Origin: Beroe forskalii
Taxonomy: Eukaryota > Ctenophora > Nuda > Beroida > Beroidae
Assembly (NCBI GenBank): GCA_011033025.1
Contig: WFMF01000030.1
Span: 558,001 to 622,000, forward strand
Reading direction: 5' to 3'
Length of the DNA: 64,000 bases
The translations under genes were made by a program, and so were the position numbers. Each line of letters opens with the position of its first letter. Position 1 is the stretch's first letter. The notes below the pieces were generated by a model, which saw only the letters and a program-made list of their open reading frames with translations, was not told the origin of the DNA and ran no database searches. Below, piece by piece: positions 50,441-62,709 of this stretch.

Positions 50441-51575
50441 TAGGATATCCGAACCCTGTTAGTGCCGCTGACATACCTGAAGTTCTAAGCCTGAATAAGC
50501 TCTCAGATCACATTTCATCCTGTCAGTAACGAGCACTGAACTTATGCCTATGATTACCTCGAGGTTCCTCCCCATCACCTCCCGTAACTGCCTGCCCCTC
50601 CACCTCCGATGACGTACTGACCATCAACATCATCCCCTGCAGCTGCTGCTCCCCTCGCAGTTGAGCTGAGCTTCCGGGACAGCACAACCTCAACACGCGC
50701 CTTCACCCGTCTTCAAACTTCTACGGGTAAGACGAAGTTGAGCATTGATGATGCTTCCTTCCACTAGTTCAGGAAGAACCAGAACGGAACAGTGCAGTGC
50801 TCTTCCGCTGTTTGAAAGTTTGAAGAAGAAGAAGAAGTGATGTACAGCCTCCTTCACCCTGACAGCAAACCTGGAGCGAATCATTCGCAGTAACCTTACT
50901 CACAAGAATCATAAATTTTGAGTGTTATTTATGTTATGTGTGCTTGCATCCGACCTACGGCTACACAAGTCTAACAGTTACACACCGACACTACACAGTA
51001 CACACGGGAGTACAATGTACATTGTCCCCTAGTGAGCAGGATTGTCCCCTGTCGTTCTACATGCACAGCAGCATATCATACTGGTCCTGTCATTTGCATT
51101 TGCTTCATCCCACCCCAATAGCCCATACTATGTCGATCAGTTTATCAAATGCTCAGCATCATCACCACTTCACGGTTTACCCTCATTAACATTCGGAGCT
51201 AGTGTGTGATATTTCAATAAACACGGCCTTCCGCCTTTGTAAACTATATTTGAAAATTCCTTGAAATAACGGTCAAGTACTCCCTACTTCGATCAAGCAA
51301 ATATCGGTCAAGTACACCCTACTTCGATCTATATCTCGCGGAACTGCAGCAGAATCTTGCGCGCGCGGATATAAGCGCGCGCGTAGAATCTGCGGATGGT
51401 CACGCCATACCGCGCCTTCCATACAAGTATGGCCTATACAAATCGTCAACGCTCCAGGGGTTCCCGGGGTCCAATTTCAAAAAACCGGATATCCTCGGTC
51501 TTGTCTCACCGAGATCTATCGCTCAGGGGTTGAGCACCAAAAATTTAATTTTTTTGGTGCACCCTAGTGGCTCGC

Positions 51576-51850
51576 GCGGCGCGCTTCCCCGGCGTAGGGA
51601 AGCGCGCGGCGCGTACACACACCTATGCGGGCTTAGGAAGGACGGACATCGCCCGTCGAGACTGCATGACCCCTAGCCCTTCGTCTTGCTAAATACGTAT
51701 ACCCCTGTTTGTGTTGCGCGGCGCGCTTTTGTCAGACGTAATTGCCTTCGGCGGACGCGCACGCCCCCGCCGAAGGGGTCTGACAAGCGCGCTTCCTCAG
51801 GGAAGCGCGCGGCGCGTACACCTATGCGGGCTTAGGAAGCCTTCGGCAGC
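51576..51850. repeat. GC-rich palindrome cluster (target of the MULE-like insertion)
   Basis: gcgcggcgcgcttccc and gggaagcgcgcggcgcgtac occur twice (about 51576-51612 and 51715-51815), with cacctatgcgggcttaggaa repeated. The 9-bp target duplication belongs to this sequence. Confidence 0.65.
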
Positions 51851-52632
51851 GCGTGTGTTTTGACAACCGATAAAGCAACTTCTGACAAGCTTTTGTAATT
51901 TGCCTGAATGTCTGATGCAGATGAGCAGGAACGTCACGGTCAATGACGTTGCGCAGGTTCAATAACTTATGGAAATATTGAACCTGCGGTTCAGTTGAAC
52001 TTCAGTGAAACTCGGTAGTTGAGCTTTAAGTTATAAATAACAGTAACATAAATTGCATTTTGAAATAACCACTTGCACTATCACATTTCACAAGATGAAG
52101 ATGTACGATGTAGAAGTTAAAGTGAAAGTTGAAAGCCCTTGGCAGTTACAGTATCATATAATCAAAGTGATTGTTTGTGCAGATCGTTCGATATAGGCAC
52201 AGAAATTAAAATACTATCTCAATCTCATATCTGATTTGGTAGCTTTATCTGTTTTATAGAAAATAATATTAATGCTATCGAGCGATCTGCACACATGATG
52301 CGATTGCTTCACAGTCATACTGTTGCCATGTCCAGCAGGAAATGGTATTAGGCACCTTCCACTTCCAGACGAGTAAAAAGTTCAAATCTTTGCATTAAGA
52401 TTTGCATGTGATATAAAACAGTCGGCCTTTCAGCCACTCGAGTGTAACTGTAATATCACGATTTGTACATTTGACTCGTTACTGAACCCTTCATGAGTGA
52501 TGAAAATAGAATTTTATCACATTTTTCGAACTGTACCACGGTCATAGTACACAGTATTTTCAAAATCAAAATGTATGTAGTTGGTAAGACACGCAATACA
52601 AATATACTGGAAACTTTTTAGTCTTCAATGAT
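51851..52632. other. Intergenic, nothing recognised
   Basis: AT-rich; short inverted cgatctgcacaa / gtgtgcagatcg pair near 52170-52290. No gene seen. Confidence 0.5.
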
Positions 52633-52794
52633 AAGGGATTGTTCACATATTACGTAATCACCTTGGGGGAGGGGGGTTCTGAATGATTACAATACATGTA
52701 ATTGTAACGAAAAAACAACTGTAAACTTGATTTAACGAGGATGAGGGGTTAAAATCGGCCAAAAATTGATTACGTAACGTGTGAACGATCCCTA
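52633..52794. mobile_element. MITE with AGGGATYGTTCACAYRTTACGTAATCA ends
   Basis: Left agggattgttcacatattac, right gtaacgtgtgaacgatccct, about 27-bp inverted ends around a G-rich interior. Relatives at 34531-34704 and more distantly at 14395-14537. Confidence 0.8.
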
Positions 52795-53210
52795 AGTTGA
52801 AACAATTATTTATCATATTTTCCTTTTAACTCTAGCAATCATCTTCGTTTTAAGATAAGTCGACATCAAAAAGCGAATTGAATCTCTTCGCACAGTTTAA
52901 CAAGCTATTCTCAATACCTTAATTTTTCTGCTACATTCAGTTTAACCATGCAATCAAAACATGATTCAATTTACAGTTCAATTAAATCATGATAAAGGGA
53001 TTTAACTCACAGACTAAGGGCAAAAAACAAACCAATAAGCCATTATCGGTGCATCATCTTCAGTCACTCGAACTCCAACTAAATCACAATAATGTTGAAG
53101 TATTATATTTTAGCGATAACCATTTAAACAAAACAAAATATCATTATCGCATATAGATTAATTTAAAATCTGTAGGGAACTCGTGAGATTTTGGAATCAA
53201 TTAAAAGTAC

Positions 53211-54042
53211 TGGGTTGGTAATAAGTCGGCACCCCCCCCTCTGCAGCCAAAACCACAGAAGTTGAAAACAAATCATTTGGCACAGTTTTAGATTGATCTA
53301 TTGCGATTGAATTTAAGTGATGAAAATCAATCTCTGAATGCAGAATATTTTATGAAGGAGCAATTTGGAACCTACCCAACAATTATTGCTTGAATATGCT
53401 GGGTTCGTATGGAGCCTGAGTCCCTGCTTCCAGCCAAAACGGTTGAAGATACAGACATTTCCTTTTCAATTTATCCAATGCCATCTTTTAGTGAAAGAAA
53501 AATGTGGTCAGATCATCAAAAAAGAAAAAGATATTTGTGAAGGAGCACTTCTAAAAAGTGTCCTGTTCACCACGATTTTGTCGCTTTTGAAGAGTGCTCC
53601 TTCATAAACATTTCTTGCTATTTTGATGATGTTACCACTTTTTCTCTCTTCAAAGAGATGGTATTGATCAAGTTTAAAAGGACAAGTCTACATCTTTTAC
53701 TGTTTTGGCTAGAGGCGCTGGTCCAGAATTGATACCCAACCATGCAGTTTGCTTATTTTAGGCTGTTTAGACCAAATATTAACCAAAAATTGTTTTACAA
53801 CATAAATTTTCATCGTAAATCACAAATTGACACAAGTTTTAATGAGTGTATGTCAAAAATTCATTGAAAAGCAAAAATCGGGGTTGAAAATGCCAAAAAT
53901 AAAGCCTATTTTGCTTTTGGAGAATTATTTTTCACACTCAAATCCAATCGGGATGGATCAAAGTAAAACTGTACCAAATGATTTGTTGCCAACTTCTATG
54001 GTTTTGGCTGCACAAGGGGGGTGCCGACTTATTACTAACCCT
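53211..54042. mobile_element. 0.83 kb inverted-repeat element, GTAC duplication
   Basis: Ends tgggttggtaataagtcggc and gccgacttattactaaccct, extending inward to about 120 bp (gccaaaaccacagaagttga with caacttctatggttttggct; caaatcatttggcacagttt with its mirror). GTAC flanks both ends (53207-53210 and 54043-54046). A second inverted pair, gaaggagcacttct and agagtgctccttc, lies inside. Two short frames (80 and 82 codons) show no domain. Confidence 0.8.
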
Positions 54043-54099
54043 GTACTGAAGAGTATAGAATCTGGCGTACTGTAAACTGTTTCCAAACACTCCATCGCG

Positions 54100-54280
54100 T
54101 AGATGTCGAGAGTCTTTGACTGAAATTTCATTCGACCACCATTTGCACGTGATACTGATTTAATAGTAGAGCCACATACATACATGATGCCGCGCGACTC
54201 GGAAATTTCAGAATGATTCTCATTTCTCGAAGTCGCAACATCATTTTCCTGAGTCCCAATAAGTTCGGACATTGATACGA
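54100..54280. repeat. Dispersed repeat, copy 2 of 14770-14960
   Basis: Shares gccgcgcgactcggaaatttc, ctcatttctcgaagtcgc and the inverted ctgaaatttc end. Confidence 0.6.
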
Positions 54281-54878
54281 CATCACAATCACATGCACGA
54301 ATTACCTATAATTACTGCTACAATCCTATCAAAAGCAATAATTGTGGTGCATTCAAACCACCAATCTTATTGCTGATATGTGATAACAGTTCTTAAAATC
54401 TTCTATCATGACACCCAATAACAGCAAAAATCGCAGCCTCCACAACGGTAAATTTAAAGCTAGTACATCAAATATTTGCAATTAGTACTCTTATCATACC
54501 ATTCCAACGTCTAATTTGCAAACGTTTATAAGTTTAACTGGATTGGAAAAATTTGAATTGGTTTTATCTCATCAGTTAAATAACATCTAGAATATCTCAA
54601 ATGAATGGTTTAACTATTATCTAACCTTCAAAAAAGTACATACCACTTTAAAATCAAGACAACCCGCAATGTTCATATCTAATTTGCGTAAGTTTAATAT
54701 TATCCACGCAAACATAATATCGTATCATTATCAATGCAAAATATAGGAATACACACAAACTACACACACGCGCACACGTTAACACACCAATCACATGGAA
54801 GAGTCCGGCACACGTGACGTCACACTGACGTCACATTCGTACACCATCTCTGACTGAATTCTTTCTCTGCCCTGAATT

Positions 54879-57800
54879 CTAGTAGTACGCACGACGAGGG
54901 TTTTTCTGAAAGAATTTTCCGATTAATGATGATGCAAACCCAAAACAAGAATTGCGCCTGTCGGTGCATTTCTCGTCGTTCGTTGTTCCCGTATGCAGGC
55001 GCTTAATTTCCCTCTCCTATGTGCTTGATTTAACGCGCGCATGCACGTGGGCGGATCGGTACGGATGCACGTGGCAAATTCTACGCGCGCGCAATCACCA
55101 CAATTCGTTCAACTCTTGTTTTGTTGCGCGCTGTTTCCAGTTTCATAACCACGGGGTCCATTTTTGTTACGCGTTACATTTTCTTTTGCTGTTGATTTTA
55201 TTAAGCCGTCATTTTATGGTTATTGTTGCATTCCGCCTCCGTTAGCATGAATCAAAAGTCAATAATCACGAAATGATCGGCAGGTACTGAAATGAAAAAA
55301 TTGCGGATTTGATATAATGATTACAGGGAAAACTTCAACTCAATTCCTTGGACCAATCATCATGATCCATCATCGCACTTAAATCATGAATTTATTGTCA
55401 GTTAGCTGATGCTCAAGCCGAAAAAAGACCAAATGTTTCAAACTCCAATAAAAAACCGTGAAAATTGGATACTGTAAATATTTTGAATTCATTATTTTAG
55501 CGTGAAAAGATTTGATGAAATCGATCTGACGAGATTTTGAAAACAATCAATTTCAAGGTTAGAATGACCTGAGCATCGAACCCAAATTCCTGTCAGCTAA
55601 CAGAAGTTTACAGTTTCACTCGATGCCACTACACCAAAAACTCCAAAATACCCCGACTTGACTGATATTATAAAGGAGCAGTTGAATGATTTCTTATGCC
55701 ATTTGTGAAATTTCTCCCCCATATTTAGAGATTTCTCCCCATTTTTAGAGATTTCTCCCCATATTTAGAGATTTCTCCCCACCCGGGCACTTTTCAGAAT
55801 TAACAGTACGGATAAAGGTAGTATACACAATTTCTCCCAAAATCCTCCAAACCACGATCTCTGCTAACCCTCTCATTTGCCTTTTTGTAAAACAAAAACG
55901 CAATTGGAGAGGGAAAAAATTACGCGAGAATACTCAGTTCTGGAGAAATGATGAACGCAATCGGATTCCAATTTCCTGTGAGCAGGAGTACTATGGAATC
56001 TTCATCGCGATCCCGATTTTTCAAACAGCCTTTTGGACAAAAACAGAAAACTCAAATACGTTTTCAAGAGCTTAAAGGCCGGTTGAATAAGATTTCCTTA
56101 TGAAAGTTAGGATACAGTAATTAATATGGTTCGCCTAACGACTCAGCATACAAATTAAAACAATCAGTTTGCACTTCGCGCTCACTGATTAATCAGCTGT
56201 AACCGACTTTTCTTATCAATAATGTAAATAATCCTTCAACACAGAGATATAGACGGATCAAACCACAGTACTTCTGTTCTGTGGTTTGTAGATTACTCTT
56301 ACCATGGGGTTAGGTCTGTATTTGTAAGCCAGCATCATTCTCTTTCTGTAAACATCAAACTCGTCATCCCCCGGCAGAGGCTCATCAGGTTTAGCAGCCC
56401 CCAAGCCTGCCGTACCGGGCTTCACCATGCCCCTGAGGCGGTGGAATCAGTAAGAAATACAGAATAGAAACATAGGAGTAGGATACTTACTAGTTTCCGT
56501 TCAGAATAACCGGCTTTGACTCAAGTTGAGGACTTAACAAGCCAGCAAAATAACATTTCTACTTCCACGAATGTATAAAAAGCGCACATTCCGCATCATA
56601 AAAACTCGGTTCACACTTCCCATGTATCTCAAGCGTACTTTTCTTGGTGTCCACACGTATCCCTGCTTAATTTCCGGTGTCCAATTTCATGTCAGTCGAC
56701 ACCAAAATTATTTGCTGATTTCCACAATATTTCTAATTAAAACGCGCGTGTTCCTGTCAAACAAGATAAGCCGCGCGAAAATTCAACAGTAGAAAGAAGG
56801 TCGCGCATTCCGTTCAGTCTCTAATTGATAATGGGCCCCAGAGGGTTTTCGAGCTCAAAGTTGCCACGAGGATTACCGATCAGCCCTCGACAAAACTTGC
56901 GGCGCACAAAACACAAGCAGGCTGATAAGTAGCAACAGATTTCTGAGAAAATGTATTATTACGGATAATAGGTATAGAGATAATCACTCGTATTGTACCA
57001 ACCGAGGGCAGGGGTGTCGGGTGAATAACAACAAGAGGCGTAATGCGTATACATTGCTAGATTATGTCATAATATGTAAAGTCAACGATAATATGATGTC
57101 ATACTAATACATACCATACAATCATACATGATAACAATACTTGACACAAATCCCAGATTGCGAGGGAGACAGACGAGCAGAGAGAGCAGGAGAAAACGAG
57201 TGTTATTCGGACAAATTTCCGTGTTCTTCAAGTAACAAGTGAAAAGGTTCATAGCCGCTTATAAAAAGTTTTCTCCTAGTTTGCATTAACTGTTTTCTTT
57301 CACTGTTCCGATTTTCAGACAGATAAAATGTCCGATGACCACTTGCAGGGTCACTCCTAGCTACGGACTAGGGAACACGCTTCAACCGGTCTTCAATGAT
57401 TTTTGGTGTTTTTGAAGTTTTAGATACATATGACAAAAAGGGCTTGGCCCAGCGCCACCGCAAGAGTTTAAAGTAACACATCACGAAATTAGGAATGAAG
57501 TTTGAGTCAGAGACGGGATTACTGATTGAATTACTGAAATGTAAAATCAAATTAGAGCGACAACACTATAAATGTAGAATGTGTGTTTTTTGTGTTATAA
57601 TGATATCAGTGTAGGATCACAAACTGATAATCAAAGAGGTGTCTAGATAGTAAATGAGTTTCATTGACAGCTTACTAGCTTACTCGATACCGAAATACTG
57701 CAATGATTGGTAATGCCTTGCAGTATTCGGTAAAGAAACAGATGGAGAATGGCACTTCTTATAAGAAATAAGGACCCAGGGTTAGATTGCTTTGAACACT

Positions 57801-59851
57801 CAATAAACCTTAATTTCCTTTAGCATAATGCACTATTCTAGCATAAAAACTGGAAGTTTTATATATCCATTTGTTTCCATCATTCTATTCATGCTCATTA
57901 TGTCATTGAAAATATTACGTTAGATAACATTAGGTTATTGGTCACATAGAGATCTCGTATCAGGCTATAAGGTCGACTGAAGCAATGTTCAGGTGTATTC
58001 TAGGCTGAGTACAGCGCGGCCAGAACAGACACGGCCTGTCACATATTTCCACAAACATGCACCGCTTCAACCGCGCACAGATCCTTCCTGATTAGACAAT
58101 GAAAGGTCACGTGGTCGCTAGTCACCTCTGATTGGACAATGAAAGGTCACGTGGTCGCCAGTCACCTCTGATTGGACAATGAGCGGTCACGTGCTTACTA
58201 ACAGAACAGAGTCATACACAAAGCCTAGGGATATAAGGGGTCGCTATTCTAAGTCAGCGTAGGATCAAAGGACCGGAAAAACCAATTCTGAGGTTGGTTT
58301 GGACTCGATGGTGTAGCCTAGAACCTAACACGGTGGCATAGCCTAGAACCTATATTCATGGCTGTGTCTGTAGTTGACGTAAGATATGCATTTAAGTTGT
58401 AAATTGTTTCACTGGAAGTGGCGAGGCAGTGTGTTCCAATTATGCGACGTTAGACATACCGACAACACACACTAATATAACGTACGCTTATTAATGGTCT
58501 CTATGTACGTAAACATCTGCATTGCTCGGGCTAGATCTGCCTTCTGATAGGCCATCCCCTGTCACGTGATACGATCAGAGATCATCCATTGGTCGGCTTC
58601 CACCTCATGTTTTGAGATCACTATTTGAAAGACGGGAATCTCGGAGGAAGCCATGGCAGTGGCACACGGAGAATTATTATTCGTCGTAGGATGGTACAAA
58701 TTAATGTGGTAATTTGGTCTACGGTTAGCTCTCACTAAGTGATGTAAATACAGGAGATACATTATGCTGCTCTGGTATCCGGTGGAGGCATTGTGTAAAC
58801 AGGCGGTATATGGCGACCTCCAAGTTGGCAGGGAACGGTAGCTTAATGTCATCAATAATGCGCCATTCTAATCCCTGATGGTGACATCACATGAGTTGTA
58901 GCGAACTTTGGCGGACATTCCAAATATAGTGACACTCTGGCTACAAGTTGGTGAGCTCTAGTAGAGATCAGAGTAACTGTTAGATCAATGTACTTTTTAC
59001 TTCGACAATTACCGAAGAAAGCAGGAATATTTGGAGGCCCTGTGGGCACGGCCAAAATCCGAGTGTGTAGTTGGAAGTTTACAATGACCATTCAAACCAG
59101 GCAAATATATATAATAGTGCAGTAGGGGGAACTGTAGTACCTAATTCCATTCATTACACAGTGCTTTTATAGAAAATAACATCCCTGAAATGTTTGTACG
59201 CTAAATAATTGTAAATTACATTCAGCATGAACTATGATAAGTTGAACTATGTAAAGTTGGACTATGGAAAGTTGCATCTGTGTAATTTTGAGGTAAATCC
59301 CAACTAAGATATACGACGCGAATTCTGTACAAAATGAAATAACGCTACAGCAGTAGATCTTCAGTAAAATATGAATTCCGTGTTCGATCGGAATTATTTC
59401 TTATCCACCCTTATTGTAGGGGGGATTGTATTATAGATTCGTCCGGGTATTTGCCTGAGGATTTAGCCGGAGGGAGGGGGTAAAAAATAGAGCGACAGAC
59501 ACGCTGTCAGAATCCCTCTATCAAATACATTCTCTGTCTCTATCTCATAGTTTCAGTGTATTGTACCTACTTCTTAGCAATCAATAGTAACTTCCCTTCC
59601 GTTGGTTAGTATCAAATAACATTGTACGAAGGCGTAACATTATTATGATCAATATATTGTTTGACAAGAGTCGGAGGATCTCACCTGTCAATGGGCTGGA
59701 CTATCCCAGACCCGGAAGCCCCTAGTCCAGTCCCCTCCTTCCAGCCAGCCTTCTGTAGCATCTGGAAACCCACGTTATCCGACTGTATAGCGTTAGAGTT
59801 GTCCGGACCTATTGCTTCTTCCGGGTTCTTTCCTGACTTGATCGCTGTAAC
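54879..59851 (-). CDS. SUGP1: SUGP1 homolog, 3' part with G-patch (5' part not found)
   Basis: SUGP1 is a spliceosomal protein that uses its G-patch to engage DHX15 for branch-site quality control with SF3B1. Three exons are read: 59851-59685, 56432-56303 and 54905-54879. Phases agree (0 to 2, 2 to 0, 0). The first carries the G-patch (VGFQMLQKAGWKEGTGLGAS, GSGIVQPIDR). The second has a linker and DEFDVYRKRMMLAYKYRPNP. The third is only 27 nt, KNPRRAYY plus TAG. This tail matches the conserved SUGP1 C-terminus. The upstream SURP exons should lie at higher coordinates, but I could not find them before 62.7 kb. The last two introns (1.4 and 3.25 kb) carry repeats. Confidence 0.85.
54945..55240. 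repeat. Repeat B copy with flank, in the last SUGP1 intron
   Basis: caagaattgcgcctgtcgg and gcaggcgcttaatttccctc, followed by sequence similar to 21780-22000 (cacgtg, aattctacgcgcgcgca, gttacgcgttacattttctt). Confidence 0.6.
55660..55918 (-). repeat. Repeat A copy with an insertion, in the last SUGP1 intron
   Basis: gatattataaaggagcagt, then an insertion with three atttctccccatatttagag units (55712-55785), then cccgggcacttttcagaatt, ccacgatctctgctaaccct and ggagagggaaaaaat. Confidence 0.7.
56433..59684. other. SUGP1 intron, with a 40-bp tandem repeat holding E-boxes
   Basis: Mostly unremarkable sequence. ORFs of up to 97 codons at 58562-59091 show no domain. The only structured element is at 58088-58215. 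Confidence 0.5.
58088..58215. promoter_or_regulatory. Three tandem 40-bp units with CACGTG and ATTGG boxes
   Basis: Unit: gattggacaatgaaaggtcacgtggtcgccagtcacctct. Each copy has ggtcacgtg (E-box CACGTG) and att(g/a)gacaat, an inverted CCAAT-like box. Spacing is about 50 and 43 bases. This fits a bHLH-ZIP plus NF-Y type element; activity is inferred. Confidence 0.5.
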
Positions 59852-62708
59852 CTGAAAAAACAGGACAATTATCACAGGTTTTGAACAGTTTCTGTAAATT
59901 ATTCGTATCTGAGCCAACAAAAATCTTCAATTATTATTATAAATACCTAGTCTGTTCACCACACAAACTTACACTGCACACACAAAACTGCAGTTCAAAC
60001 TGCCACTATAAAATACAAAACACTAGCAGGCCCCTTGGGCATGCTAGATAATACAGAAGCAACTACTGTAAGCTTATAAACAAAGTTCAAAAAGGAGCTT
60101 AACAATAATTTGTTGGTAATTTGTTGGTAATGCTAGACTGGGCAAGTTCTGATTGTTAAAATTTGCGATTGTATGATGAATTTGAATTTGAATTTTACAG
60201 CATGAAGTTACAGCATGAAGTTCAATCCGAAAATTGAAACCAAGTATCATACTCATACACATTCAATTAAGTTTAGATTCACGCAAAGGGCCTTCTACCG
60301 AATTCCCAATATGCTAATCCCATTTTTGATTCAGTTTGACTTTTTGGTCAATCTTTTCATACAATGTATGACCTGCTGACACCAGCTGCTGACATCTAGC
60401 TTCAGATCTTCAATTTCAAATGAAAGACAGTAACCATGTTTTTCTTCCAAATGCTACAATACAGCATTCAACAATGTATCAGACTATCAGAAAGCACTTG
60501 TATTCGCGAGAAGAGGCAGTTTTAAATCCAATGTCTTATCTATAGAGGTGTATGGGTATACTACAAACATAACAAAATACTGAATATCGATTTCCTAATT
60601 CAAAGATTGACATAAGAGGCGGAAGAGACTAAACTGTGAATCATCAGCGGTTACCCTACAGTTGTAAGGTCTCCCTGCCATCTGCGATGTAGGTGTACCA
60701 TCAGCAGGTGACAAGGGAAACGGAGGGGTTTCGGCCCACGTACCCCTCACAGCTTACAACTGCAAGGCTGGGCCACCCAGGACTCCGGATTCCTGAGCAA
60801 CACAGTTTAGAGGGAGGGGGAGGAAAAGGAAAGAGTTCAGTAGAGGCAAAAGATCAATGAGTGTTAAAATCGGGTGAAACACCTTAATGTACGCTATTTA
60901 AAACCTGAAAGTGAAAGTTAAAATGAATGGGAGGTTACAGGCATCTGCCTGTCCAGCCCCACATTCAGTCCCAGGCTGATCATACAGTAAGTTGCTCAAG
61001 GCCAGCAACAAGCTGTACAAAAAACCAGTACAGAATGTGAAGAACCTCGCGGTTCAATACCTAATCAAAACATAGAACATCTTTAGTACATTACAGAAGT
61101 GGGCTACAACTATTCATAATCTGCTAAGTTATGGTGCAACTTAGCCTGGTGTTGCTTTCATTTCCTTTCATAACTTCTTGGCAAGCTCAAGTTGAATTTT
61201 GAGGGCTCACACAGACAGATATAATTCATTTGCCATAGCATTTATTAAAAAATCATCGAAATTACGATCACCAAAATCACGATCACTAAATTTTATATTT
61301 GTATTTGTTTTCCTAATCCTTCATTGCCAGACGAGTCGGGGCGCGCGCAGGGGGCCACCGGGCCAGGCTTAACGTAATAACGTCTGGCAAGCGCAAATCC
61401 TTCATAGGACCATAAGTGTGCATATGCAAACAGGGCACAGGCTAGGGGTATAAATTTCTTTAACCAGGGGCGTCGCTTGACGCTTGCCATGCACTCGGTA
61501 CTGGCTTGTAGGATGTTACCCTACCCTCCACCGCGCACGCAACGTTTTCCGCGGGGATGCAACACGACCCTCCAAACCTCCGAGTGTTGCGCGCAGGGAT
61601 GGGAGAAATCCATCAAGTATTAAGTACTGGCTTATGCAAGAAATCAGAGTCTTGGCTAGGCTCTGCCAGGCGTTGCGTGTCAAACAAGTTAGGCTTAAGT
61701 TGCAACATGCTATATGTCCTTGCCCTAACCAGCGCCCTGGTTTCGCGTACGGAGTGCGCGGCGCGGCAAGCCGCTAAACCAGCGACGCCCCTGGTTAGGG
61801 GAATATATGTCCCTGTTTGTTCTCGCGCGTGCGCCTTTTCTAAAGAAATTAAGTTCATCAATGTCTTTATCCAGTGTGGGGAATATAAAGTTCCATCTGG
61901 TTTAGACAAGGTCAAGAGATCAAGTCAACTGTGTTTACTTGTAATTTACAAAAATCAGGCTGTGACACTGAATAGAGGAGAATGAACCAGAAAAATAATG
62001 TATTTCCATTCTGGGCAACTTCATTCTTGCTTGTAAGGTTGAAAATATCTTTGTAGAACAAATACAGTCATCTTTGTAGTCAAGCCACAGAACTCTCTAA
62101 CTGTAGTCTTAGATGGGATCCATGAAAGAAATGCCTTCATCAGAGAGCTACACAGAGCCAATAAAATGATATGGTTTTATGAAAGCTAACACTGTGGCAC
62201 ACAGACTTGCAACCATGTTGTAAGTTTGTGACTGTGTTGTAAGCTGTGTTGTAAGTTTGAAAATATGGTTGATGGCCTATTGGTCCATAAAATGTCCTAG
62301 TTAAGATTTCATACATTGTTTTCATTAATCAATTGTTTTATTCATCAATTTTCTTCATTGATATACTTACATGGCTAATCAATGAAAAAAGTTAATGAAT
62401 GAAACAAGTTAATCAATATAAATCAAATGCCTATTGATTAGATTTATTCTGGAATTATTAGAAGGTTGATTCTGGGGATTATTAGAAGGTTGATTTGCAT
62501 AATAAACTTAGTGCATGTTGTTGGTCATGATAGAACTTTCACAATTTTCTTGCTTACTGTTTTTTAAAAGGGTTTTATGGTTTTTGTATGTTTATGGTAT
62601 TTTAGATTAGGTTTTCATTTAGATTTTTGCTAGTATGATGTACCTTGGGCTCACAAATAGGAGCTCTTAGATAAATTAATTAATTAATCATTCTGGAATA
62701 TTTCTCAG
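59852..62708. other. Region between SUGP1 and the FANDGSF gene
   Basis: Contains the CCCTAACCAG MITE at 61722-61803 and small inverted repeats (cagttgtaag / cttacaactg, 60659-60763). The missing SUGP1 exons or the gap between two divergent genes should be here. I could not identify further exons with confidence. Confidence 0.5.
61722..61803. mobile_element. CCCTAACCAG MITE, single copy
   Basis: ccctaaccagcgccctggtt, cggagtgcgcggcgcggcaa, cccctggttagggg. Same as 46175-46360. A partial end, aaccaggggcgtcgcttgac, lies at 61462. Confidence 0.75.
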
Positions 62709-62709
62709 G

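Larger units (their letters stand above)
46608..51566. mobile_element. 4.96 kb foldback element with 9-bp target duplication (MULE-like)
   Basis: Ends TAGGGTGCACCAAAAA in inverse orientation. Flanks are GTGGCTCGC on both sides (46599-46607 and 51567-51575), a perfect 9-bp duplication. The arms are about 1.25 kb (46608-47870 and 50435-51566) and highly similar, for example aaaccggatatcctcggtct and aagtatggcctatacaaatc. They continue as inverted 27-bp minisatellites (47880-48300 and 49330-50440). The centre (48300-49330) holds smaller palindromes, for example 48540-48650. No transposase is seen, so it is non-autonomous. Long terminal inverted repeats and a 9-bp duplication are typical of Mutator-like elements; the assignment is inference. 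Confidence 0.85.

Noticed and set aside
58562-59091. Two minus-strand ORFs of 97 and 79 codons in the SUGP1 intron
   Set aside because: No domain, splice context or repeat relation; length is within chance expectation.
60640-60800. Possible minus-strand exon (open stretch ending before gtaacc)
   Set aside because: No acceptor gives a compatible phase and there is no similarity to SUGP1.
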